DNA of 64,000 nucleotides from the NCBI RefSeq assembly GCF_023712105.1, contig NZ_JAMLJI010000001.1, positions 1 through 64,000 on the forward strand. Reading direction: 5' to 3'. Source of the DNA: Larsenimonas suaedae (GTDB lineage: Bacteria; Pseudomonadota; Gammaproteobacteria; Pseudomonadales; Halomonadaceae). Within the stretch, counting starts at the first letter, position 1, and every line of letters begins with the position of its first letter. Of this stretch, positions 19,609 through 31,235 are shown piece by piece. Position numbers and translations under genes: made by a program. Below the pieces are notes generated by a model. It ran no database searches, had not been told where the DNA came from, and worked only from the letters and a program-made list of their open reading frames with translations.

Positions 19609-20580
19609 ATGACTGTTCACGAAACGACAACAGCCACCGCCGGGCCAAAGAAGGCCCGGCAGGATGCACGCGGCACCAAGGTGCGCCGGCGCCGGGTGAG
19701 GGCGGCCTGGCTGTTTTTGACCCCGATGCTGGTGGTGCTTGCGCTGGTTGCCGGCTGGCCACTTCTTCGAACCATCTGGTTCAGCTTTACCGACGCAAGC
19801 CTCAGCCAGATGGGCAGTGCCAACTTCATTGGTGTCGAAAACTATCTGGTCTACGACGAGGGCTGGTACGGCCTGCTTGCTGACCCGCTCTGGTGGCAAT
19901 CGGTCTGGAATACGCTCTTTTTCACGGTTATATCGGTCGGACTTGAAACCGTATTGGGCGTCATCGTTGCGCTGGTGCTGAACGCGAAGTTTCGTGGCCG
20001 CATGGTGGTTCGGGCCGCAATGCTGATTCCCTGGGCAATTCCAACCATTGTCTCGGCCAAGATGTGGGCCTGGATGCTCAACGACCAGTTCGGCATTCTC
20101 AATCACATGCTGATGGGGCTTGGCATTATCTCGGCGCCGCTTGCCTGGACCGCCGATGCCGATCTCTCCATGTGGGCGGTGATCATCGTTGACGTGTGGA
20201 AGGCTACTCCGTTTGTTGCCCTTTTGGTGTTGGCGGCCCTTCAGATGCTGCCGTCGGACTGCTACGAGGCGGCGCGTGTCGATGGCATTTCACCGGTTCG
20301 GGTCTTTTTCAAGGTCACGCTGCCCTTGATCGCACCGGCATTGATGGTCGCGGTCATTTTCCGCGCGCTCGATGCGCTTCGCGTGTTCGATGTGATCTAC
20401 GTGCTGACCTCGAACGCCTCGTCGACCATGACAATGTCGATCTACGCGCGTCAGCAGTTGGTCGAGTTTCAGGACGTCGGCTACGGCAGTGCGGCCTCGA
20501 CGCTTTTGTTCCTGATCATCGCGCTGTTCACGATCGTCTATCTCTACCTCGGTCGTCGGCAACTGGGAGGTGACCAATGA
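19609..20580 (+). CDS. Sugar ABC transporter permease, MalF type
   Basis: This 323-aa inner-membrane protein starts with a basic cytoplasmic tail (KKARQDARGTKVRRRRVR) and has six predicted helices. The EAA loop that contacts the ATPase is YEAARVDGISPVRVFFKVTLPL (about 221-242). It is shorter than E. coli MalF because it lacks the large P2 loop, as in ThuF/AglF-type permeases. It begins 21 bases after the binding-protein stop. Its last four bases (ATGA) overlap the next permease, so the pair is translationally coupled and likely forms a heterodimer. Confidence 0.9.
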   Translation: MTVHETTTATAGPKKARQDARGTKVRRRRVRAAWLFLTPMLVVLALVAGWPLLRTIWFSFTDASLSQMGSANFIGVENYLVYDEGWYGLLADPLWWQSVWNTLFFTVISVGLETVLGVIVALVLNAKFRGRMVVRAAMLIPWAIPTIVSAKMWAWMLNDQFGILNHMLMGLGIISAPLAWTADADLSMWAVIIVDVWKATPFVALLVLAALQMLPSDCYEAARVDGISPVRVFFKVTLPLIAPALMVAVIFRALDALRVFDVIYVLTSNASSTMTMSIYARQQLVEFQDVGYGSAASTLLFLIIALFTIVYLYLGRRQLGGDQ

Positions 20581-21419
20581 CGCTTACGCACTTGAAGCGC
20601 GCCGTATTGAAGCTCGGATTCTGGCTGATGGTCATTGCCCTGGTCGTATACGCCACCTTTCCGTTCTATTACGCGGTAGTGACCTCGCTCAAGCCGTCGA
20701 GCGAAATGTTTCAGGTCGGCTACTGGGTCGATTCCGTCGACTGGTCGAACTACGTGGCGGTGCTGTCTCAGGACTCATTCGTACAAAGCATCATCAACTC
20801 CGTGATCGTTGCCTTCAGCGTGGTCGCGATCGCGTTGTTGCTGGGGTTAACGGCGGCCTACGCGCTTGGGCGGGTCCGTTTCAAGGGCCGCACTCGGGTG
20901 ATGATGCTGGTGCTCGGGGTCTCCATGTTCCCGCAGGTGGCGGTGCTTTCGGGGCTCTTTGAGGTCATTCGCGTGCTCGATCTGTACAACTCGCCGGGCG
21001 GGCTGATTCTGAGCTACACCATTTTCACACTGCCGTTCACGGTGTGGGTGCTGACCACGTTCATGCGCCAACTGCCCGATGAACTCGAAGAGGCCGCCAT
21101 CATGGACGGCGCCTCGCCCTGGGTCACCCTGACCAAGGTTTTCATGCCGCTTCTGTGGCCCGCGATGGCCACGACCGGTCTTCTGGCGTTCATCGCCGCC
21201 TGGAACGAATTCCTGTTCGCCCTGACGTTCACACTGACCGACTCCGAGCGCACCGTGCCGGTGGCCATCGCCCTGATTTCAGGCGGCAGCCAGTATGAGC
21301 TGCCCTGGGGACCGATCATGGCGGCCTCGGTCATTGTCACGGTCCCGCTGGTGATTCTGGTGCTGATCTTCCAGCGCCGCATCGTCTCCGGTCTGACCGC
21401 CGGCGCCGTCAAGGGATGA
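20577..21419 (+). CDS. Sugar ABC transporter permease, MalG type
   Basis: This 280-aa inner-membrane protein has six helices. The EAA loop is LEEAAIMDGASPWVTLTKVFMPL (about 163-185), and PFYYAVVTSLKPSSEMF near the N terminus is typical of MalG-like subunits. It partners the preceding MalF-type permease. Overlap with it is ATGA. The following ATPase reading frame also touches its stop, although the preferred ATPase start is 33 bases further on. Confidence 0.92.
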   Translation: MTLTHLKRAVLKLGFWLMVIALVVYATFPFYYAVVTSLKPSSEMFQVGYWVDSVDWSNYVAVLSQDSFVQSIINSVIVAFSVVAIALLLGLTAAYALGRVRFKGRTRVMMLVLGVSMFPQVAVLSGLFEVIRVLDLYNSPGGLILSYTIFTLPFTVWVLTTFMRQLPDELEEAAIMDGASPWVTLTKVFMPLLWPAMATTGLLAFIAAWNEFLFALTFTLTDSERTVPVAIALISGGSQYELPWGPIMAASVIVTVPLVILVLIFQRRIVSGLTAGAVKG

Positions 21420-21448
21420 ACATGCACACCGACAGACAAGGAGCATCT

Positions 21449-22549
21449 ATGGCCAGCGTTCAACTGGAGCGGGTCAGCAAGCGGTTCGGCAGTACCCACG
21501 TTATCGACGAGGTGTCGCTGTCCATCGATCACGGCGAATTCGTGGTGTTCGTCGGCCCCTCGGGCTGCGGCAAATCCACGCTCTTGCGCCTCATCGCCGG
21601 GCTTGAATCGATCAGTGACGGTGATCTGATGATCGGCGGCAAACGCGTCAACGAGCTGTCGCCGCAGGAGCGGGGCGTCGGTATGGTGTTTCAGTCCTAC
21701 GCGCTGTACCCGCACATGAGCGTCTATGAAAACATGGCGTTCGGTCTCAAGCTCGGCAAGGCCTCAAGCGAAAGCGTGGCCGAGCGGGTGAACGAGACCG
21801 CCCGTATTCTTCAGCTTGAAGCGCTGCTCGAACGCAAGCCCAAGGCCCTCTCGGGCGGGCAGCGTCAGCGCGTGGCAATGGGGCGGGCGATTGCCCGCGA
21901 GCCGGACATTCTGCTGTTCGATGAGCCGCTCTCCAACCTCGACGCCTCGCTTCGCGTTCAGATGCGCAACGAGATCGCGCGTTTGCACGGACGCCTGGGC
22001 TCAACCATGGTGTACGTCACTCACGATCAGGTCGAGGCCATGACGCTTGCCGACAAGATCGTGGTGCTGAACAAGGGCCATATCGAGCAGGTCGGCTCCC
22101 CGCGCACGCTGTATGAACGCCCGGCGTCGAAGTTCGTGGCGAGTTTCATCGGCTCGCCGTCGATGAACTTCCTCGAAGGAACCTGCCGGTCTACCGATGC
22201 CCGTGAAACACGCGTCGAGCTCAAGGCGCTCGGCGAGGTGGTGCTGCCGTACGGCGTCGACTCAAACGCCGTGGGCAGCCCGATTACGCTTGGCATTCGC
22301 CCGGAGCATCTGACGCCGGTACAGGCAACGGGCAGCGACGCCTTTGAGGTCATCAACGTCGAGTACCTTGGCAACGAGTCCTGTGTGTACGTTGATAGCG
22401 ACGCGGAAGCGTTTCTGACGTGCCGGGTCGAGGCCGACACCCCAATTGCCCGTAATGACACGGTTTCGCTGCGCATCGATACCGCTCAGGCGCACCTGTT
22501 CGATGAGCACGGCCAGGCGCTTGCCCGGGCTCAAGACAGCGCCTTATAA
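21449..22549 (+). CDS. Sugar ABC transporter ATP-binding protein, MalK/UgpC family
   Basis: This 366-aa ATPase energises the importer. Walker A GPSGCGKST (about 37-45), Q-loop VFQSYALYPHMSV, signature LSGGQRQRVAMGRA, Walker B ILLFDEPLSNLDA and the switch His in YVTHDQVEA are all intact. The C-terminal 120 residues form the TOBE/MalK regulatory domain (GIRPEHL). I prefer the ATG at 21449 because AAGGAG precedes it and MASVQLERVSKRFG is the usual N terminus; a start at 21416 would overlap the permease stop as ATGA. MalK-family ATPases can serve several importers. Confidence 0.92.
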   Translation: MASVQLERVSKRFGSTHVIDEVSLSIDHGEFVVFVGPSGCGKSTLLRLIAGLESISDGDLMIGGKRVNELSPQERGVGMVFQSYALYPHMSVYENMAFGLKLGKASSESVAERVNETARILQLEALLERKPKALSGGQRQRVAMGRAIAREPDILLFDEPLSNLDASLRVQMRNEIARLHGRLGSTMVYVTHDQVEAMTLADKIVVLNKGHIEQVGSPRTLYERPASKFVASFIGSPSMNFLEGTCRSTDARETRVELKALGEVVLPYGVDSNAVGSPITLGIRPEHLTPVQATGSDAFEVINVEYLGNESCVYVDSDAEAFLTCRVEADTPIARNDTVSLRIDTAQAHLFDEHGQALARAQDSAL

Positions 22550-22575
22550 ACATGCGATCAAATGAAAAGGAGTAG

Positions 22576-22603
22576 GGCCACCGGGTCGACCGGCGCGGTG
22601 GCC
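22576..22603 (+). other. Intercistronic hairpin before the glucosidase gene
   Basis: GGCCACCG (22576-22583) pairs with CGGTGGCC (22596-22603); the 12-base loop contains its own GGTCGACC palindrome. Five T residues follow at 22612-22616. It could be a leaky terminator or an RNA-stability element that sets importer versus glucosidase expression. No proof from sequence. Confidence 0.5.
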
Positions 22604-22618
22604 GAGGTTCCTTTTTAC

Positions 22619-22714
22619 AAACGGCTCAAAGGCGGTTTTCAAGACGGTTTCAAAGATACTTTTTAAGACAGTTTCAAAGACAGTTTCAAAGATGGTTTCA
22701 ACGACGGTTCAAGG
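22619..22714 (+). repeat. Eight-unit 12-bp tandem repeat in the glucosidase leader
   Basis: Eight imperfect 12-mers run head to tail from 22619, with consensus near GACGGTTTCAAA. Units 5 and 6 (22667-22678, 22679-22690) are identical. The last unit supplies the AAGGAG used as Shine-Dalgarno for the GH13 ATG at 22723. Twelve is a multiple of three but the stretch has no open frame that I would call a gene. Confidence 0.9.
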
Positions 22715-22722
22715 AGACAGCA

Positions 22723-24336
22723 ATGAGTGCGCAGGCATGGTGGCGCGATGCGGTGATCTATCAGATTTATCCGCGAAGCTTCAAGGACAACAACGGCGAT
22801 GGCATCGGTGATCTGCCGGGTGTGACGTCAAAGCTCGACTATCTGGCAGAGCTTGGTGTCGATGCTCTGTGGCTGTCGCCGTTCTATCGCTCGCCGCAGG
22901 CCGATGCGGGCTATGACGTCGCCGATTATCGCGACGTCGACCCCTTGTTCGGAACGCTTGCCGATTTCGATGCGATGCTGGAAGGCGCCCACGCGCGCGG
23001 TCTCAAGATCATCGTCGATCTGGTGCCCAACCACACCTCCGATGAGCACGTCTGGTTCAAGGCCGCGCTCAACGCAGACCCCGAAAGCCCCGAGCGTGAC
23101 CGCTACATGTTCCGCACCGGCAAGGGTGAACACGCGGAGCGTCCGCCCAACAACTGGCAGAGCGTGTTCGGCGGCCCGGCCTGGACCCGTGTCGAGGGCG
23201 AGGATCAATGGTATCTTCACCTCTTTGACAGCAAACAGCCGGATTTGAACTGGGAAAACCCGGAGGTGCGCGCCGAGTTCGAAGACGTGCTGCGCTTCTG
23301 GCTGGACCGGGGCGTCGACGGCTTCCGGGTCGATGTCGCTCACGGCATGATCAAGGCGGAAGGGCTGCCCGATTTCGGCCAGAGCCAGTGCATGATCGAG
23401 GGGGGCAACGTCGGTCCGATGTGGGATCAGGACGGCGTCCATGAGATTTATCGTGCCTGGCGCCGGGTGCTCGATGAGTACGACGGTGACCGGATGATGG
23501 TGGCCGAGGCCTGGGTGCAGCCGCAGGAGCGTCTGGCGCGTTACGTTCGCCCCGATGAGATGCAGCAGGCGTTCAACTTCGACTACCTGCTGGCGCGTTG
23601 GAACGCCGACGCGCTCAAGAGCGTGATCGACACCTCCATCATGCACTCCGACAGCGTGGGTGCGGTGCCGACCTGGGTGATGTCGAACCACGACGGTGTA
23701 CGGCATTCTTCCCGCTTGGGGCTTTCTGATCCGGGCCGTCGGCCCAACGGCCTGACCGCCCACGACGAACAGCCCGATGAAGCGCTTGGCCTTCGTCGCG
23801 CTCGCGCGCTGATCATGCTGACGCTTGCGCTGCCGGGCTCGGCGTATGTGTATCAGGGGGAAGAGCTTGGCCTGCCGGACCACACCACCATGGACGCCAA
23901 GTACCGTCAGGATCCGACGTTTCATCGCACCAATGGCGAAGAGACCGGGCGCGATGGCTGTCGAGTGCCGCTGCCCTGGAACGCGAGTCAGCCTGCGTTC
24001 GGCTTTGGCGGTGAACAGACCTGGCTCCCGCAGCCAGAGAACTACGCCCGCTACGCGGTGGACGCTCAGCTCGACCAGAGCGACTCGACGCTTGCCTTGT
24101 ATCGTACGCTTTTGGCGCAGCGCGCCGAGCACGCACTTGGCCGTGGTCGTATCGTCTGGAACGAGACCGGGCGGTCTGATGTGCTGTCCCTGACCAATGG
24201 CGCCATAACGGTGGTGCTCAATCTGAGCGACCGTGACGTTGAGCGGCCCGAGGGCGACGTGATCGTCGAAAGTATCCCGGGCATTGGCAATGGGCAGGTA
24301 GTGCCGGCCAACAGCGCCGTCTGGCTTGGCTGCTGA
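22723..24336 (+). CDS. GH13-family alpha-glucosidase
   Basis: This 537-aa enzyme without a signal peptide hydrolyses imported alpha-glucosides in the cytoplasm. The GH13 conserved regions are DLVPNHTS (99-106), GFRVDVAHGM (nucleophile Asp204), VAEAWV (acid/base Glu262) and SNHDGVRH (Asp324). DNNGDGIGDLPG (22-33) is the Ca-binding and oligo-1,6-glucosidase-type signature. DVAHGM and PNNWQSVFGGPAWTRV resemble the actinobacterial-type subfamily GH13_30 more than the GH13_23 enzyme known from Halomonas; this is from memory. Its long repeat-bearing leader is unusual. Linkage preference (1,4, 1,6 or trehalose) cannot be read. Confidence 0.88.
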   Translation: MSAQAWWRDAVIYQIYPRSFKDNNGDGIGDLPGVTSKLDYLAELGVDALWLSPFYRSPQADAGYDVADYRDVDPLFGTLADFDAMLEGAHARGLKIIVDLVPNHTSDEHVWFKAALNADPESPERDRYMFRTGKGEHAERPPNNWQSVFGGPAWTRVEGEDQWYLHLFDSKQPDLNWENPEVRAEFEDVLRFWLDRGVDGFRVDVAHGMIKAEGLPDFGQSQCMIEGGNVGPMWDQDGVHEIYRAWRRVLDEYDGDRMMVAEAWVQPQERLARYVRPDEMQQAFNFDYLLARWNADALKSVIDTSIMHSDSVGAVPTWVMSNHDGVRHSSRLGLSDPGRRPNGLTAHDEQPDEALGLRRARALIMLTLALPGSAYVYQGEELGLPDHTTMDAKYRQDPTFHRTNGEETGRDGCRVPLPWNASQPAFGFGGEQTWLPQPENYARYAVDAQLDQSDSTLALYRTLLAQRAEHALGRGRIVWNETGRSDVLSLTNGAITVVLNLSDRDVERPEGDVIVESIPGIGNGQVVPANSAVWLGC

Positions 24337-24400
24337 CGGCTTTTTAAGCGAAGAGGCTGACCCGGCGCCCAGATTCGTTTGATCATCGAGGAAGGATGGT

Positions 24401-25456
24401 GTGAAAAAGCGTGAAACAGGCGCGTCGGGTCAGTCGCTGACGCTCAAGGAAGTCGCCGAACATTTGGGCGTGTCGACGGCAACGGTCTCCAATGCCTTCA
24501 ACCGCCCGGATCAGTTATCGAAAACGCGCCGGCAGGAGATTCTGGCGGCGGCGAAAGCACTTGGCTATCGTGGCCCGGACAGCCGTGCTCGTAGCCTTCG
24601 AACCGGCCATAGCCGAATCATCGGTGTCATGCTCTGGGATACCCTGAGTTTCAGTTTGAGCGACAGCGTCGCAAGCGAATTGCTGTCCGGGATTTCCGAA
24701 GTGCTCGATGAGCACGACTACCGCATGCTGCTGTTGCCCCAGTCGACCCGACCGGCGCAACGGGAAAACTTCAACGGCGTCGCCGATGGTTACCTGGTGT
24801 ACGGCACCATGCCCGATGGCACCACCGAGCGGTTGCAGCAGGGCGAGTTCAGCCCGGCCGTGACCATCGACAAGACCTACGGCAATTACCCGACGATTTG
24901 CATCGACGACCGCGCAGCCAGTCGCGGCGTCGCCGAGCTGGCGCTTGCCAAGGGCGAACGACGCCCGGCCATTGTTGCCCTTCGAATGACGCTCGATGCC
25001 CCTCCAGGCCCGTTCAAGCGACAGGCGCGTCCGCGTCAGTTCAATGCCATGGCACAGGCTCGACTGGGCGGGTTTGATGATGCCCTGACAGCGGCCGGCA
25101 TCGAGCCTTCATCGGTGCCGATCTGGAACGTCGATGGCAATACTTTCAATCAGGCGGTGCCTGTGATCGAGGCGCTTCTTGACGGTTCAACCGCAGACAC
25201 GCTGCTGTGCATGTCCGATCAGCTGGCGCTGGCGGCGCTGGCGGTTGCCGAGCAGCGTGGACTTGACGTACCGGGGGCGCTTGCGATCACGGGATTTGAT
25301 GGTGCGCCTGAGGGCCAGCAGCGCCGGCCGATGCTCACGACCGTTTATCAGGATAACCGGGCAAAAGGGCGATTGGCTGCGCGGATGATTCTCGATCAGA
25401 TCACTGAGCACGACGCGACGCTTCCCACCTGGCTGATTCATGGTGATACCTGTTGA
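24401..25456 (+). CDS. LacI-family transcriptional regulator of the alpha-glucoside island
   Basis: This 351-aa regulator has the N-terminal helix-turn-helix LTLKEVAEHLGVSTATVSNAFNRP (about 11-34) with hinge GYRGPDSRARSLRTG, then a periplasmic-binding-like sensor domain ending in AITGFDGAPEG...LTTVYQ. The GPD..ARSLR hinge form is common in actinobacterial LacI proteins. It begins with GTG, preceded by GGAAGGA. It is the last gene of the importer-glucosidase operon and most likely binds the two CTTAATCG-type palindromes at 18158 and 18268, with an incoming sugar as inducer. It converges on holA. Confidence 0.88.
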   Translation: MKKRETGASGQSLTLKEVAEHLGVSTATVSNAFNRPDQLSKTRRQEILAAAKALGYRGPDSRARSLRTGHSRIIGVMLWDTLSFSLSDSVASELLSGISEVLDEHDYRMLLLPQSTRPAQRENFNGVADGYLVYGTMPDGTTERLQQGEFSPAVTIDKTYGNYPTICIDDRAASRGVAELALAKGERRPAIVALRMTLDAPPGPFKRQARPRQFNAMAQARLGGFDDALTAAGIEPSSVPIWNVDGNTFNQAVPVIEALLDGSTADTLLCMSDQLALAALAVAEQRGLDVPGALAITGFDGAPEGQQRRPMLTTVYQDNRAKGRLAARMILDQITEHDATLPTWLIHGDTC

Positions 25457-25483
25457 GCAACCGGCGGTTCGAGTAACGGCGCG

Positions 25484-26539
25484 TCAGGCGCTTCGGTAGG
25501 CGCCCGGCCACTCCGCCAGCAGCCCCTTGCCACCGGCAAGCGTCAGAGCTAGGTCAGTCAGGCCATCCCAGAGCGGCAGCGCATGTGTGCCCTTGACGGC
25601 TTGATCGATGCGCTGTGAGAACATCAACAGCTTGTTCAGACGCTTGTGGGGAAGGCGTGCCAGCGCGTTTTGATAATAGGGGCGGCGCTTTTCCGGAATC
25701 ATCGGCTTTTGCGCCTTGCAGGCGTGCTCGACGCTTTGTCCCTGATCAAGCAATTGCCTGAGCGACAAAAGCGTTCTCAGTTCCCGCGTCAGCGCCCAAA
25801 GCACCACCGGCGCTTCGACCCCTTCGCCCTTGAGACCGGCAACGATACGTACGGCCCGGGTCGGCTCGCCTCGAAGGCAGGCATCGGTCAGGCTGAAAAC
25901 GTCAAAGCGGGCGCTGTCCTCGACGTTATCGACGATGGCGTTACCGTCAAGGCGTGTGCGTTTGGGGTGATACAGCGCAAGCTTAACAAGCTCCTGATCG
26001 GCGGCCAGCAGGTTGCCCTCGACGCGCTCGGCGAGCAACTGCGCGGCCTCGCTGGTCAGTTCGAGCTGGTGGCGCTCGGCCCGGTCCTTGATCCAGTAGC
26101 CCATGCGCTGTGTGTCCACCGGCCAGACCGGTACGAACACGCCGACCTTGTCGAGGGCCTTGAACCAGCTGCTTTGCTGGGCCTTGCGGTCGAGCCTGCC
26201 GGCGGTAATCAAAAGCACGTTGTCGTGCTGGGTGGACTGCGCATACTCGGTCAGAACCCGGGCGCCTTCCTGGCCGGGCGATTGGGTGCCAAGGCGCACT
26301 TCGATCAGCTTGCGCGACGAAAAAAGCGACAGCGCATTGGCGCTTTCAATCACCTGCCCCCAGGCAAAATTGTTGTCCACGTGAAGCACTTCCCGCTCGT
26401 CGATGCCTTCGCGCCGCGCGGCGGCCCGAATACTGTCGCAGGCTTCCATATGGGTCAATGGCTCGTCGCCCGCCACCAGATAGATGGGGGCGAGCGATTT
26501 GGCGAGTGCCGGGTCAAGCTTATTGGGAAAGACTTTCAT
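25484..26539 (-). CDS. holA: DNA polymerase III delta subunit
   Basis: This 351-aa clamp-loader subunit opens the beta sliding clamp. The N terminus MKVFPNKLDPAL..LAPIYLVAGDEPLTHMEACDSIR is characteristic, followed by a degenerate AAA+ domain and the C-terminal collar (VVLWALTRELRTLLSL). I chose the ATG at 26539 (GAGG 7 bases upstream); the open frame extends 20 codons further but those lie within lptE. It overlaps lptE by 20 bases. In enterobacteria nadD follows holA; here the next DNA is the sugar island. Confidence 0.92.
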   Translation of the reverse strand: MKVFPNKLDPALAKSLAPIYLVAGDEPLTHMEACDSIRAAARREGIDEREVLHVDNNFAWGQVIESANALSLFSSRKLIEVRLGTQSPGQEGARVLTEYAQSTQHDNVLLITAGRLDRKAQQSSWFKALDKVGVFVPVWPVDTQRMGYWIKDRAERHQLELTSEAAQLLAERVEGNLLAADQELVKLALYHPKRTRLDGNAIVDNVEDSARFDVFSLTDACLRGEPTRAVRIVAGLKGEGVEAPVVLWALTRELRTLLSLRQLLDQGQSVEHACKAQKPMIPEKRRPYYQNALARLPHKRLNKLLMFSQRIDQAVKGTHALPLWDGLTDLALTLAGGKGLLAEWPGAYRSA

Positions 26540-27113
26540 TATCTGCCTGAGGCTGATCGGTCCCTGGTGCGTCGCTCTTGCCGGTTTCACTGGACTCAAG
26601 GCGCTGTGCGTTCGGCTTGAGCGTCTGCAGTCGCTCGATCAGCTGTTGTGCGGCCTCGCGGCGAAGGTCGTCCTCGAGATCGCTTCGCTGGCTGTCTCGG
26701 CTGAGCAGGCGGTCTTCACTGGTGGTGTAGGTGCCGCTGGTTTCGACGCTTTGCTGGTCTTCGAGGTAGGCGCCATCGCGTGTGCGCTGCACCGAGTAGG
26801 GCAGAGTGAACACGACCTGGCGTTCCTGACTGCCGGCGTCGCCGAAGGTCAGTTCGCGCTCGTCAAAGCTACTCTTGCCGAGGTTCAGGCGAAGCGGTGC
26901 GGTGGCATCGAGCGTAACGTCTGCGTTTTTCAGTGCGCGGGTCACGGCCTGATAGGCCAGGTCGCGGGTACCGCCGCCGTCGCTTGAGTTCACGGTCAGT
27001 GTCGAGAAGGGCAGCGTGGTGTCCTGATAGCCACGAAGCTGAAAGCCGCAGGCGCTCAGCGTCAGAGTGGCGGCAAGGGCGAGTGTGGTGCTTAAAAGGG
27101 CGCGTCGTTTCAC
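26520..27113 (-). CDS. lptE: LPS-assembly lipoprotein LptE
   Basis: This 197-aa lipoprotein has signal peptide and lipobox LSAC, making Cys22 the lipidated residue. CGFQLRGY directly after it is the LptE hallmark. It plugs the LptD barrel in the outer membrane and helps insert lipopolysaccharide. The C-terminal 30 residues are polar, probably disordered. It lies in the conserved leuS-lptE-holA order; a 77-base gap with a hairpin separates it from leuS. Confidence 0.92.
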   Translation of the reverse strand: MKRRALLSTTLALAATLTLSACGFQLRGYQDTTLPFSTLTVNSSDGGGTRDLAYQAVTRALKNADVTLDATAPLRLNLGKSSFDERELTFGDAGSQERQVVFTLPYSVQRTRDGAYLEDQQSVETSGTYTTSEDRLLSRDSQRSDLEDDLRREAAQQLIERLQTLKPNAQRLESSETGKSDAPGTDQPQADNESLSQ

Positions 27114-27133
27114 GAAGGCCTCCTGGCAGTGAA

Positions 27134-27152
27134 GGCGGGCCGTATGCCCGCC
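27134..27152. other. Hairpin between leuS and lptE
   Basis: GGCGGGC (27134-27140) pairs with GCCCGCC (27146-27152) around a 5-base loop. No T run follows on the minus strand, so it is more likely an intercistronic stability element than a full terminator. Confidence 0.5.
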
Positions 27153-27190
27153 GGTCCTTGAGGGTCAGATCGATCGGTGCTTTTGGCCGA

Positions 27191-30483
<3,293 letters not shown>

Positions 30484-30496
30484 CCAGGCAACGATG

Positions 30497-30515
30497 GCCG
30501 GCCCTAGTGGCCGGC
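30497..30515. terminator. Hairpin between DUF1451 gene and elyC
   Basis: GCCGGCC (30497-30503) pairs with GGCCGGC (30509-30515). It overlaps the elyC stop codon and lies 13 bases after the DUF1451 stop. There is no T tract, so terminator activity is uncertain. Confidence 0.5.
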
Positions 30516-31235
30516 TATCCAGCCCATGTACTCATGCAGCGCCCATCGGCTCCGCTCGAGACTGTCGAACTGGGGCGCCCACCAGAGCCAACCGCCGGAA
30601 ATGTCGCTGCCAAAGCCTGTCGGAGCGGGCACGACGTCAAGGCCTGCACGCTCGAAATCACGCTGAGCACGGGCCATGTGAAAGGCGGTCGTCACCAGAA
30701 CGACGCGGTTCACGCCATCCCTTTTAAGAAGCCGGGCACTGAACTCGGCATTTTCCTCGGTGTCGGCGCTCTTGGTTTCAAGCCACGTTGCCTTGAGTCC
30801 GAATTCCTCGGTCAAACTTCGCTGCATCAGTTCGGCCTCTGAGGCACGGCTCCAGGGCTCCTTGCCGCCGGTCAACAGAATCGGCAGCCCCGTCTTCCGA
30901 GCGATCCGGGCGCCTTCTGCCAGACGCGCCAGCGCCAGGGGGTTGGTGCGGTCGCGCCCATTCAGTTCCGGGGCGCCGTAATCCCGGCCATTGCCGAGCA
31001 CGACAATGGCACCGGCACTTTCCCACTGCGCCGGCGTCGAGGGCATGACGCGCTCGACCGGGCCCAGTAGAAGGCTCGAGACCACCGGCGTCGAGATCAG
31101 CCACAGCACGGCAAGCGTTGCGCCACTTAAACAGCGCATGAGTTTCGGATAGCGGGGCATCAACATCAAAAAGCCCAGCAGCAGCACTAAAAAGAGCCCC
31201 GGTGGCAGGATGAATACCTTGATCAAGGTGATCAT
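30504..31235 (-). CDS. elyC: ElyC/YdcF-family DUF218 envelope protein
   Basis: This 243-aa inner-membrane protein has two N-terminal helices (about 5-50), then a DUF218 domain with IVVLGNGRDYGAPELN, LPILLTGGKEPW, SADTEENAEFSARLL and VVLVTTAFHMARAQRDFERAGLDVVPAPTGF. ElyC is linked to undecaprenyl-phosphate recycling and peptidoglycan assembly at low temperature. The two-helix form fits ElyC better than YdcF or SanA. Its start overlaps the lnt stop as ATGA, so it is coupled to lnt. Confidence 0.8.
   Translation of the reverse strand: MITLIKVFILPPGLFLVLLLGFLMLMPRYPKLMRCLSGATLAVLWLISTPVVSSLLLGPVERVMPSTPAQWESAGAIVVLGNGRDYGAPELNGRDRTNPLALARLAEGARIARKTGLPILLTGGKEPWSRASEAELMQRSLTEEFGLKATWLETKSADTEENAEFSARLLKRDGVNRVVLVTTAFHMARAQRDFERAGLDVVPAPTGFGSDISGGWLWWAPQFDSLERSRWALHEYMGWIAGH

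Noticed and set aside
22619-22714. CRISPR array
   Set aside because: Units are 12 bp, contiguous and lack unique spacers; no cas gene is present.
22828-24132. 434-codon open frame antisense to the GH13 gene
   Set aside because: Shadow of a gene with all catalytic motifs intact; no ribosome site or recognisable domain.
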